Below are positions 1-6,566 of a stretch of DNA of 13,360 bases, in pieces. Within the stretch, counting starts at the first letter, position 1. The number at the start of each line of letters is the position of its first letter. The translations under genes and the position numbers were made by a program. The stretch spans positions 1-13,360 of the forward strand of contig JAEXUB010000042.1 of NCBI GenBank assembly GCA_023453125.1. The letters run 5' to 3'. The DNA comes from Bacteroidota bacterium (GTDB taxonomy: Bacteria; Bacteroidota; Ignavibacteria; Ignavibacteriales; Melioribacteraceae). Below the pieces are notes generated by a model, which saw only the letters and a list, made by a program, of their open reading frames with translations, had not been told where the DNA came from and made no database searches.

Positions 1-1
1 G

Positions 2-811
2 CTTAAAGTACCGGCCGGATTTGAAAAATATGAGCCGAAGATTGCAGAAACAATTGAACGCTCCGGAGCGATAAGCGGGCAGAAGGTTGCAGATTATCTT
101 GTTATACCACGGAATCCGGGGGATTTCGAAATCCCATCAATTGAGTTTTCTTTCTTTAACCCTAGAGAGAAAAAGTATGTTACTCTAAAGACGGAATCCT
201 TTAAGCTTCACGTTGAGAAGGGGGAAGGGTATGTTGAAAACGCTCCCAATTACGCAAAGGAAGATGTACAGCTTCTTAATGAAGATATCCGTTATATAAA
301 ATCATCCGATAATTCATTGGAAAAGAAGAGCGAAGCAACAACAATTAAATTATGGTTCTGGATTGGCGCCATTCTTTCAATAGTTGTTTTTGCCGCTTCG
401 GTTATTTACGGCAAAAGAAGGGAAAAATTATACAGCGATACCCGTCTGCTTAAATTCAGAAAAGCCGAGAAAGCGGCTGTTAAGAAACTTGAAGCTGCAC
501 AGGCTGCAATAGCAAAGAACGACGGAGCGGCATTCTACGAGGAATTATCAAAGGCTATTTTCGGGTATCTGGAAGATAAGCTTGGAATTGAAAAATCGGA
601 ATTTACTAATGAAAAGGTTATTGCAGAGCTTTCGCAGAGACAGGTCAGCGACGAGATAGTAGAGAAAGTAAAGCACATAACCGAGATTTGCGAGTTTGCA
701 CGGTTTGCTCCACAAGCCGAGGGGTTAAAAGGAAGGACTGACCTATACAAAGAGGCGTTAACGCTTATTACATCATTGGAAAGTTCATTTGATTTGAGGA
801 AGAAAAAATGA
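2..811 (+). CDS. batD: BatD-family protein, C-terminal part (5' end outside window)
   Basis: The reading frame is open from base 2 with no start codon, so only the C-terminal ~269 residues are present. The first ~85 residues are a beta-rich segment with the BatD-type stretch VIPRNPGDFEIPSIEFSFF. A single membrane span follows (around WFWIGAILSIVVFAASVIYG), then a basic, charged, mostly helical cytoplasmic tail rich in Lys, Glu and Ala. BatD proteins are membrane proteins of the Bat (Bacteroides aerotolerance) cluster, usually encoded beside MoxR ATPase, DUF58 and VWA-domain BatA/BatB genes; their biochemical role is poorly defined. The TTG at 317 that could be read as a start lies inside this frame, just before the membrane span, and is not a credible start because the conserved BatD region continues upstream. 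The stop overlaps the batE start (ATGA), so the two are probably translationally coupled. Confidence 0.85.
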   Translation, partial: LKVPAGFEKYEPKIAETIERSGAISGQKVADYLVIPRNPGDFEIPSIEFSFFNPREKKYVTLKTESFKLHVEKGEGYVENAPNYAKEDVQLLNEDIRYIKSSDNSLEKKSEATTIKLWFWIGAILSIVVFAASVIYGKRREKLYSDTRLLKFRKAEKAAVKKLEAAQAAIAKNDGAAFYEELSKAIFGYLEDKLGIEKSEFTNEKVIAELSQRQVSDEIVEKVKHITEICEFARFAPQAEGLKGRTDLYKEALTLITSLESSFDLRKKK

Positions 812-1575
812 AATTGAAAAACCGGATATTAGTTATACTGGCTGCTCAGGTTATTCTTGTTTCGGCTTTATTTTCCCAAACCCCCGAAGAGATGATGAAT
901 AACGCCAATTCTCTTTATCAGAAAAATGATTTTGCCGGAGCTCAGAAAATTTATAAAGAGCTGGTCGAAGGGGGATATCAGAGCCCGTCTCTCTTTTATA
1001 ATCTCGGCAACACATACTTCAGGACCGGCGATCTTGGATATGCCATTTTTTATTATGAAAAAGCGCACAAGCTTTCCCCCGGCGATGAGGATATAATCCA
1101 GAATATTAAAATTGCCAACAGCCGTACAGTTGATAAGATTATTGAAGTACCGAAAATATTTATTACCCGCTGGTGGGAAGGGCTGGTTATGTCCCTTACC
1201 GTTGGAGGCTGGTCATTCATTCTGCTTCTGGTTTTTGCCCTTTTCCTTTTTTATCTGGCACTTTATATCCTTACAAGAAAGAACAGTATGCAGAGGATTG
1301 CATTCTTTTCGGGAAGCGGAGTACTTGCAGTTATGGTTCTTGTCTTCTTTATCTGGCTGGCAAGGCTTAATATCGAAACGGGAAGCAGCTACGGAGTACT
1401 TCTCGATAAGAGCGCGACTGTTAAGGTCTCTCCCGATTCTCAGAGCAATGACGCATTCATTATTCACGAAGGAATTAAATTCAGCATTGAAGAAAGAGTT
1501 AATACCTGGCTTAAGATAAGGCTTGCCGACGGTAAATTGGGGTGGCTGCCTGAAAATTCTGCCGGAAAGATATAA
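808..1575 (+). CDS. batE: BatE-like TPR / SH3-domain membrane protein
   Basis: The 255-residue protein has an N-terminal hydrophobic signal segment (about residues 5-23, ending near ALFSQ). TPR-like helical repeats follow at about 30-110; SPSLFYNLGNTYFRTGDLGYA and AIFYYEKAHKLSPGDED are typical TPR A/B helix patterns. Two membrane spans lie at about 130-155 and 165-187. The C-terminal ~60 residues form a bacterial SH3-like domain ending in WLKIRLADGKLGWLPE. This order matches BatE of Bat operons, where it is thought to act with BatD and VWA proteins in an envelope complex linked to stress or oxygen tolerance; the exact function is not established. The start ATG overlaps the batD stop and has a good Shine-Dalgarno (GAGGA at 796-800, 7 nt upstream) inside batD. 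The M48 protease gene begins 3 nt after the stop. Confidence 0.85.
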   Translation: MKLKNRILVILAAQVILVSALFSQTPEEMMNNANSLYQKNDFAGAQKIYKELVEGGYQSPSLFYNLGNTYFRTGDLGYAIFYYEKAHKLSPGDEDIIQNIKIANSRTVDKIIEVPKIFITRWWEGLVMSLTVGGWSFILLLVFALFLFYLALYILTRKNSMQRIAFFSGSGVLAVMVLVFFIWLARLNIETGSSYGVLLDKSATVKVSPDSQSNDAFIIHEGIKFSIEERVNTWLKIRLADGKLGWLPENSAGKI

Positions 1576-1578
1576 CCT

Positions 1579-2694
1579 ATGAATGAAGCTGCCGGCGGAC
1601 GCGCTAAGAAGTACAACAATATTAAGCTTGCCGGAGGCATTGCCAAGAGCATACTTACCTTTATCCTCCTTTTTCATTTTGTTAATGCGGGATGGAGCGG
1701 CTACCTTAATTTTACTATTGCCGGATTTATCCCAAACGTATATCTGCGCCTGGTAATATTTACCCTATTCACCGGAGCTGTTCTGGCGGTAATCTTCTTC
1801 CCGGCTAATTATTACCTTGAATTTCATCTCGAGCATAAATATTCCCTATCAAACCAGACTTTTCTAAAATGGATTTGGGAGGAAGTTAAGGAATCGCTGG
1901 TAGGTTCGGCAATCGGCATACCTATTCTTCTTCTTTTCTTCTATGTGTTAAGGAGCTTTGGCGAATTATGGTGGCTCCCTTTTGCAGTTCTTCTTTTTCT
2001 CATATCGGTTCTTCTGGCAAAAATAGCGCCTGTTATAATTCTCCCTTTATTCTATAAAATCACCCCTCTGGACAAGCCGGAGTTAAAGGAGCGGGTAATG
2101 TTTCTTGCTTCACAAGCCGGAATGAAGGTTGAAAATGTATATCTGTTCAATATGAGCAAGAATACAAAAAAGGCCAATGCCGCTTTTACCGGGCTTGGAA
2201 GCACCAAAAGGATTCTTCTCGGCGATACGCTGGTTAACAATTTTTCCAATGATGAGATTGAAACCGTAATTGCCCACGAGCTGGGGCATTATAAGAGGAA
2301 GCATATTATAAAGAATATTTTTATCGGTGCGTTTTTCAGCTTTCTTACTTTTTTCCTTGCCGCAAAGCTGTATGATTTTTCCCTTCGCTATTTCGGATAT
2401 CAATTCAGATATGATATAGGAGCACTTCCGGTATTGCTGTTATGGGGAATGATAATCGGGACGGTGCAGACCCCATTATCAAACTGGATTTCCCGTAAAT
2501 TTGAATATGAAGCAGACGAATATGCCGTAAGGGGATCGGGCAAAAAAGAATCATTTGTTTCGGCATTATCAAAGCTTACCGAGCAAAACCTAGCGGACAG
2601 GGAGCCGAACCCGTTTGTCGAGTGGTTCTTTTACAGTCACCCCTCAATTAGCCGGAGGGTGCGTTTTATCAATTCCATTCCCTCAGCCGAATGA
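1579..2694 (+). CDS. M48-family (Ste24/CAAX prenyl protease 1-like) integral membrane zinc metalloprotease
   Basis: The 371-residue polytopic membrane protein carries the zinc-binding HELGH motif at residues 233-237 (H233, H237 ligands, E234 catalytic). The second M48A motif, EYEAD at 309-313, supplies the probable third ligand E309. Several hydrophobic spans precede the active site (roughly residues 25-45, 55-75, 105-125 and 130-155) and more follow it. The segment NAAFTGLGSTKRILLGDTL is typical of Ste24-like peptidases. Ste24 enzymes cut CAAX-type or membrane substrates inside a membrane-enclosed chamber. Bacteria lack prenylated CAAX proteins, so the substrate here is unknown; membrane-protein quality control is a plausible role (inference). 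At 371 residues it is somewhat shorter than the ~420 usual for eukaryotic members. It begins 3 nt after batE and is probably co-transcribed with it. The start ATG at 1579 has only a weak upstream purine stretch. Confidence 0.87.
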   Translation: MNEAAGGRAKKYNNIKLAGGIAKSILTFILLFHFVNAGWSGYLNFTIAGFIPNVYLRLVIFTLFTGAVLAVIFFPANYYLEFHLEHKYSLSNQTFLKWIWEEVKESLVGSAIGIPILLLFFYVLRSFGELWWLPFAVLLFLISVLLAKIAPVIILPLFYKITPLDKPELKERVMFLASQAGMKVENVYLFNMSKNTKKANAAFTGLGSTKRILLGDTLVNNFSNDEIETVIAHELGHYKRKHIIKNIFIGAFFSFLTFFLAAKLYDFSLRYFGYQFRYDIGALPVLLLWGMIIGTVQTPLSNWISRKFEYEADEYAVRGSGKKESFVSALSKLTEQNLADREPNPFVEWFFYSHPSISRRVRFINSIPSAE

Positions 2695-2752
2695 GCAATA
2701 CAAAAATTCAGTAAAAATTTGTATTATTATTAATTAAAAATCTGAAGGGTTT
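2695..2752 (+). promoter_or_regulatory. A/T-rich spacer with weak hairpin, possible promoter for the VWA lipoprotein gene
   Basis: This 58-nt spacer breaks the tight packing of the batDE-M48 block. It holds an 8-bp inverted repeat (AATACAAA at 2697-2704 with TTTGTATT at 2718-2725, 13-nt loop) and a TATTAT element at 2722-2727 resembling a -10 box. No good -35 box is visible. The hairpin has little G+C and no clean T-run, so it is a poor intrinsic terminator. A purine stretch (GAAGGG) sits 3 nt before the downstream ATG. A promoter here is plausible but not demonstrated. Confidence 0.25.
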
Positions 2753-4039
2753 ATGAAATCTGTTCCGGTCCGGTTTTTTCTTATAATTGCAGCGGCTTTA
2801 TTCCCGGTTCTCTTTTCCTCCTGCACATTCGATTCGCCGAGCGATCCTACAGAATTTTCCACAAAACCTGTCAATCCTTCTCCTTCAAATAATTCAACAA
2901 ACCAGAGCATCTCGCTTAAATTGAGCTGGGATGCGTATAACGCGACCAGGTTCGATGTCTATCTCGATACCCAGAATCCCCCCGAACATATTGCCGCCAA
3001 TAATATAACTGCCAGGTCGTTCGATGTTACTTTCCTTACCGCAAATACAAAATATTTCTGGAAAGTTGTAGCAAAAAACTCTACCGGCGAGGTAACAAGC
3101 GATATATGGAGTTTTACCACCGGTACATCAATTAATCCGGGAGAAACCGGGCAGATTCTCATTAAGTATAAAATGGGAACCGAGAAGCCGAATTTTGTTA
3201 ATATGATTTTCCAGGTTGTGGGATATGACGGAATCGGCATTGGCGGATTGAACAAAACCGATTTTGAACTTACAGAGGATAACCAGCCTGTTTCCGTTTC
3301 CGAATCGGATTATGTCATAAATCAGAAAGCAGATGTGTTCGATACTTTGAGGGTTGTTTTAATGCTGGATAACAGTACCAGTCTTGCCCCTAATATTGAG
3401 CAGGTAAGGGCTACCGCATCAAAATTTGTGCACGACCTCGTTAATACAACAGTGGACGGTAAAAAACTGAATGTTGAGGTTTCCATCTACACTTTCTCCG
3501 AACAGGTTACAAAGCTGTGCGATTTCCTTAAGGATAAAGACAGGCTCTTCGGAGTTGTGTGGGATAATTATGCTCTTGGAAAAGCCTCTACAAATCTTTA
3601 CGGGGCGGTAATTACAGGGGCATCAAAGTGGACCGATGTAATGACTACCGACAAGATAAGGCAGGGGATTCTTATTGTATTTACAGACGGCAGCGATACT
3701 CAGGGTTCAAGAACCCTCGCAGACGCTCTTACGTCTGTTTACAATAAAAAGGTATTTACAGTCGGATTGGGAAATGAAATTGAACCGCAGATTCTTGAAA
3801 GACTCGGGACTGCCGGCTATTTTCAGATGAACGATATAAACGAGCTTGAATCGAAATTCCAGAATGTACAAAAGGAAATTCTGGATTATATAAACAGTTT
3901 TTATGTTATGAAATACAGCAGTCCCAAGAGAGGCAATTTTGACCACCTGCTCCGTCTGAGAATTAAAAACAATCCGAATTCGGGAGCGGCCTCATACATT
4001 GAAGGATACTACAACAGTTACGGATTCTATTCTAATTAG
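2753..4039 (+). CDS. Lipoprotein with FN3-like and von Willebrand factor A domains
   Basis: The 428-residue protein starts with a lipoprotein signal peptide: basic N-terminus, hydrophobic core and a lipobox-like FSSC with the lipidated Cys at residue 24. A Ser/Pro/Asn-rich linker leads to a fibronectin-III-like domain at about 40-125 (KLSWDAYNATRFDVYLDT and TKYFWKVVAKNSTGEVTSD are typical FN3 strands). A beta-rich linker with a DFELTEDNQPV motif follows. The C-terminal VWA domain runs from about 198 to 385, with a complete MIDAS: D206, S208 and S210 in DNSTS, the TNLYGA threonine, and the aspartate of FTDGSDT. It is therefore predicted to bind a divalent metal and a protein ligand at the envelope surface or in the periplasm. 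It lies downstream of batDE, whose partners are often VWA proteins, but the FN3-lipoprotein layout differs from BatA/BatB, so a shared role is only suggestive. kdsB starts 9 nt after the stop. Confidence 0.85.
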   Translation: MKSVPVRFFLIIAAALFPVLFSSCTFDSPSDPTEFSTKPVNPSPSNNSTNQSISLKLSWDAYNATRFDVYLDTQNPPEHIAANNITARSFDVTFLTANTKYFWKVVAKNSTGEVTSDIWSFTTGTSINPGETGQILIKYKMGTEKPNFVNMIFQVVGYDGIGIGGLNKTDFELTEDNQPVSVSESDYVINQKADVFDTLRVVLMLDNSTSLAPNIEQVRATASKFVHDLVNTTVDGKKLNVEVSIYTFSEQVTKLCDFLKDKDRLFGVVWDNYALGKASTNLYGAVITGASKWTDVMTTDKIRQGILIVFTDGSDTQGSRTLADALTSVYNKKVFTVGLGNEIEPQILERLGTAGYFQMNDINELESKFQNVQKEILDYINSFYVMKYSSPKRGNFDHLLRLRIKNNPNSGAASYIEGYYNSYGFYSN

Positions 4040-4048
4040 GCAGAATAA

Positions 4049-4813
4049 ATGATAATCGGAATTATACCGGCGCGTTTTGCGTCTACACGTCTTCTTGGCA
4101 AGCCCCTTGCTAAAATTGGGGGGAAGCCGATGATTCAGCATACCTACGAAAGTGCTAAACAATCCAGAATTTTGAATGATGTTATTATAGCTGTCGACGA
4201 CCAGAAACTTTATGATGTCATTTCCTCCTTCGGAGGCAAAGTTAAAATGACATCAAGCGATATTAAGACGGGGAGCGACAGGATTGCCGCGGTTGCCGCA
4301 GACATTCCAGATGCCGATATTATTGTAAATATTCAGGGGGATGAGCCTTTTATTCAGGGAAAGATGATTGATGAGGCAATAGAGCCTCTTTTATTCGACC
4401 GTAAGGTGCAGATATCAACTCTAGTAAAGAAGATTTCTACCGTTGAAGAATTGAAATCCCCCGCCGTTGTTAAAGTGGTTTTCGATTATAACAATTATGC
4501 GCTTTATTTCTCCCGTTCTCCGATTCCTTATGTGAGGGATGCCAAAACGAATCTTGAAAGGGTAAGGACCGGGGAATTGTTTAAGCACGTAGGACTTTAT
4601 GTATACAGAAGGGAGGCATTGTTTAAATTTACTTCATATAAGCCGACCGACCTTGAGAAGATAGAAAAGCTTGAGCAGCTTAGGATGCTTGAAAACGGAA
4701 TGAAGATAAAAATTGTTGAAACCGAATATGAGAGTTTCTCTGTAGATACCCCTGAAGACCTTGAATTTGCGCGCCGTTATTATGAAAAAAACATCAAAAA
4801 ACAGGCTAAATAG
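4049..4813 (+). CDS. kdsB: 3-deoxy-manno-octulosonate cytidylyltransferase (CMP-Kdo synthetase)
   Basis: KdsB activates Kdo with CTP to give CMP-Kdo and pyrophosphate, the donor for Kdo transfer to lipid A in the cytoplasm. The 254-residue protein matches the family length (about 250). It opens with the nucleotide-binding signature IIPARFASTRLLGKPL at residues 5-20, followed by GGKPMIQHTYE. The other hallmarks are present: TGSDRIA, VNIQGDEPFI with the metal-binding aspartate, YFSRSPIPYVRD, KHVGLYVYRREAL, and SVDTPEDLE near the C-terminus. The start is the ATG 9 nt after the VWA gene, so the two may share a transcript. The gene is separated from kdsA, kdsC and kdsD, which lie about 2.8 kb further on beyond the B12-domain gene, an acyltransferase-like gene and ruvB. 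Identification is very secure. Confidence 0.97.
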   Translation: MIIGIIPARFASTRLLGKPLAKIGGKPMIQHTYESAKQSRILNDVIIAVDDQKLYDVISSFGGKVKMTSSDIKTGSDRIAAVAADIPDADIIVNIQGDEPFIQGKMIDEAIEPLLFDRKVQISTLVKKISTVEELKSPAVVKVVFDYNNYALYFSRSPIPYVRDAKTNLERVRTGELFKHVGLYVYRREALFKFTSYKPTDLEKIEKLEQLRMLENGMKIKIVETEYESFSVDTPEDLEFARRYYEKNIKKQAK

Positions 4814-4828
4814 GAATTCCGCATAAAA

Positions 4829-4859
4829 TTGTCTTTTATCGGCAATGTGTTTATTTTTG
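4829..4859 (+). promoter_or_regulatory. Candidate promoter of the B12-binding-domain gene
   Basis: Just after the kdsB stop there is TTGTCT (4829-4834), a 17-nt spacer, and TATTTT (4852-4857), each matching 4 of 6 sigma-70 consensus positions. The same stretch also reads TATTTTTG (4852-4859), a full match to the Bacteroidota-type -7 element TAnnTTTG, with TTG about 20 nt upstream. Transcription from here would leave a leader of about 40 nt before the ATG at 4905. This is pattern matching by eye only. The region is A/T-rich, so chance matches are likely. Confidence 0.35.
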
Positions 4860-4893
4860 ATACGGATATTTTTAATAATTACGAATTTAGTTT

Positions 4894-4898
4894 AGGAG
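4894..4898 (+). promoter_or_regulatory. Clear Shine-Dalgarno site (AGGAG) for the B12-binding-domain gene
   Basis: AGGAG sits 6 nt upstream of the ATG at 4905 and fixes that start. It is one of the few strong Shine-Dalgarno sequences in the window; most other genes rely on stop/start overlap or have no obvious site. This suggests efficient independent translation of the small protein. Confidence 0.6.
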
Positions 4899-4904
4899 CA
4901 AAGA

Positions 4905-5312
4905 ATGGATCGAAAAATCAGAGTACTGGTAGCCAAAGCAGGACTAGATGGACACGACAGAGGAGCAAAGGTTATTGCCGCGGCTCTAAGGGATGCCGGT
5001 ATGGAAGTAATTTATACAGGATTACGCCAGACCCCCGATATGATTGTTGAAGCTGCTATTCAGGAAGACGTTGATGCTATAGGTATTAGTATTCTCTCAG
5101 GCGCGCATATGACTATATTCCCGAAAGTCCTCGAAATTATGAAGAAGAAGGAAGTTGACGATATTCTCCTTTTCGGAGGCGGTATTATTCCCGAAGATGA
5201 CCTCAAGAAATTGAAGGAAATGGGAGTAGGTGAATTGTTTACCCCCGGCACCTCAACAACTACGGTAATTGAGTTCTTAAAAAAATGGGTAGCCGACCAT
5301 CCGCGCGGCTAA
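4905..5312 (+). CDS. Stand-alone cobalamin (B12)-binding domain protein, methylmalonyl-CoA mutase C-terminal type
   Basis: The 135-residue protein consists almost entirely of a B12-binding Rossmann-like domain. It carries the base-off/His-on signature DGHDRG at residues 15-20, where the histidine would ligate cobalt. The other cobalamin contacts are also present: SILSGAH (the SxL motif) in the middle and the GGG of LLFGGGIIP. The opening RVLVAKAGLDGHDRGAKVIA and the TGLRQTP segment are typical of the C-terminal domain of methylmalonyl-CoA mutase or of the small subunit in archaeal-type split mutases. Such proteins pair with a separate catalytic TIM-barrel subunit to interconvert methylmalonyl-CoA and succinyl-CoA. 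No large subunit, epimerase or MeaB-like GTPase is in this window. It appears monocistronic: candidate promoter before it, strong terminator after it. It could serve another acyl-CoA mutase. Confidence 0.92.
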   Translation: MDRKIRVLVAKAGLDGHDRGAKVIAAALRDAGMEVIYTGLRQTPDMIVEAAIQEDVDAIGISILSGAHMTIFPKVLEIMKKKEVDDILLFGGGIIPEDDLKKLKEMGVGELFTPGTSTTTVIEFLKKWVADHPRG

Positions 5313-5321
5313 AAAAACTTG

Positions 5322-5347
5322 AAAAACCCCCGGAAACGGGGGTTTTT
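5322..5347 (+). terminator. Strong rho-independent terminator after the B12-binding-domain gene
   Basis: A perfect 10-bp stem (AAAAACCCCC at 5322-5331 with GGGGGTTTTT at 5338-5347) encloses a 6-nt GGAAAC loop, and the stem's own T5 forms the start of the U-tract. It begins 9 nt after the stop codon. The flanking A-run also allows termination on the opposite strand. It separates the B12-domain gene from the acyltransferase-ruvB-kds-lpt operon. Confidence 0.9.
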
Positions 5348-5432
5348 ACTTTTAAACCCTTTTCCCTTCCTCCTTCAATAAGTCGAACGGTTTAGTTATC
5401 TTTATTATTGAATATTTTAGCATTTAACGGTT
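5348..5432 (+). promoter_or_regulatory. Leader region likely to hold the promoter of the acyltransferase-ruvB-kds-lpt operon
   Basis: The terminator upstream implies that a new transcript starts in this ~85-nt stretch. The best visible candidate is TTCAAT (5374-5379), a 17-nt spacer and TATCTT (5397-5402). TATTAT at 5403-5408 is a better -10 box, but it lacks a -35 partner. No operator-like palindrome or riboswitch fold is apparent, and no Shine-Dalgarno precedes the ATG at 5433. The exact promoter is uncertain. Confidence 0.3.
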
Positions 5433-6566
5433 ATGGTTGAAACTACAAGAAAAAGAATAATTTTTATCGATTTGATGAGAGCCTTTGCCGTCTTTATGAT
5501 GGTTCAGGGGCATACAATAGATTCGTTTCTATCGGCGGAATTCAAATCCCCCGATTCCGGGATTTTTGCAGTCTGGAATTATATCCGCGGTTTTACGGCT
5601 CCCATTTTTATGTTCTCTGCCGGCGTTGCTTTTACTTATCTGTTGAGGCTCGAAGGAAACAGCTTTAATAATAATCCCCGAGTCAAAAAGGGGCTTGTAA
5701 GATTTATAACACTATTGATTATTGCATATCTTTTAAGATACCCGACCTATAAGATTTTCGATTTTTCAGAAGTTACAATTGCCGGATGGACATCCTTCTT
5801 TACGGTTGACACACTTCATCTTATTGCATTCGGACTCCTCTTTATCATAATTTTTGCATACCTGAGCGAGAAACTGAAGATTAAGGAGATATACCTGTTT
5901 ATCGGCGGCGCAGTGCTTTTTCTTATTGCGCAGATTTTTTCTGAGCCGGTAAGGTGGACCGATTTTCTTCATCCATTCTTTGCCAATTATCTTTATTCGG
6001 GAGGGGGTTCATTCTTTCCTCTATTCCCCTGGGTGGGATATTTATTAATCGGAGCCGCTCTCGGAACAACAATCGCAAGCAACCCCGATATTGTGAGAGA
6101 CCCCAAATTCGGAGTTAAGCTTATTGTAACGGCAATTCTTGTTTTCGGTTTCGGAAAGACGCTGGAGCAGATTAAATTTGCGCTTAACTGGGGAGAGCCT
6201 CTCTGGGTTAACGCCACTTACTGGTTTACACTCCGCATTGGCGTGGTACTGGGATTGAATGGCGTTATGTGCCTTTTAGCCCACAGGCTTAACAACATTC
6301 CAAAAGTTGTTAAACTGTTCGGAAGGTATTCTCTTGTAATATATGTAGTTCATATAATTATGCTATACGGCGATACCTGGTTCCCCGGTTTTAACGAATT
6401 ATACTACCAGCATTTTGGAATCGGTGCAACCCTTATTCTTACCGTAATAATGCTTTCTCTTATGGGAGGAATGGTACTTATGCTCGATTATATAAAAACG
6501 AGAAAGAAGCAGAAAAAAATAATTGCCCAAAGCGCAAATTTAAATATTGAGCTGAGCGAGAAATGA
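5433..6566 (+). CDS. Polytopic membrane acyltransferase-like protein (DUF1624/HGSNAT-like or acyltransferase-3 superfamily)
   Basis: The 377-residue protein has about ten hydrophobic spans. It opens with RIIFIDLMRAFAVFMMVQGH, in which R16 and H27 match the conserved Arg and His of membrane acetyltransferases related to heparan-alpha-glucosaminide N-acetyltransferase (DUF1624). TAPIFMFSAGVAF around residues 60-72 is a further hallmark of that group. Such proteins move an acyl group from cytoplasmic acyl-CoA across the membrane to an extracytoplasmic acceptor, often a sugar. The acceptor here is unknown. Placement at the head of an operon for Kdo synthesis and LPS export makes acetylation of an LPS or other envelope glycan an attractive guess, no more. 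The C-terminus ends in a basic cytoplasmic tail (KTRKKQKK). The stop overlaps the ruvB start (ATGA), indicating co-translation. I am sure of the superfamily, less so of the subfamily. Confidence 0.8.
   Translation: MVETTRKRIIFIDLMRAFAVFMMVQGHTIDSFLSAEFKSPDSGIFAVWNYIRGFTAPIFMFSAGVAFTYLLRLEGNSFNNNPRVKKGLVRFITLLIIAYLLRYPTYKIFDFSEVTIAGWTSFFTVDTLHLIAFGLLFIIIFAYLSEKLKIKEIYLFIGGAVLFLIAQIFSEPVRWTDFLHPFFANYLYSGGGSFFPLFPWVGYLLIGAALGTTIASNPDIVRDPKFGVKLIVTAILVFGFGKTLEQIKFALNWGEPLWVNATYWFTLRIGVVLGLNGVMCLLAHRLNNIPKVVKLFGRYSLVIYVVHIIMLYGDTWFPGFNELYYQHFGIGATLILTVIMLSLMGGMVLMLDYIKTRKKQKKIIAQSANLNIELSEK

Noticed and set aside
317..811. Separate gene starting at TTG 317
   Set aside because: The frame is open back to base 2 and the upstream residues match BatD, so TTG 317 is an internal Leu codon.
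1112..1519. 135-codon frame on the plus strand inside batE
   Set aside because: It is fully contained in batE in another frame; batE has clear TPR, membrane and SH3-like segments.
4814..4904. Cobalamin riboswitch upstream of the B12-domain gene
   Set aside because: The spacer is only ~90 nt and A/T-rich, with no B12-box-like sequence or large stem-loop set; cobalamin riboswitches need roughly twice that length.
4829..5050. 73-codon plus-strand frame starting with TTG, overlapping the B12-domain gene
   Set aside because: It runs through the promoter and into the B12-domain gene in another frame, has low-complexity content and no recognisable motif, while the overlapping frame is a textbook B12 domain.
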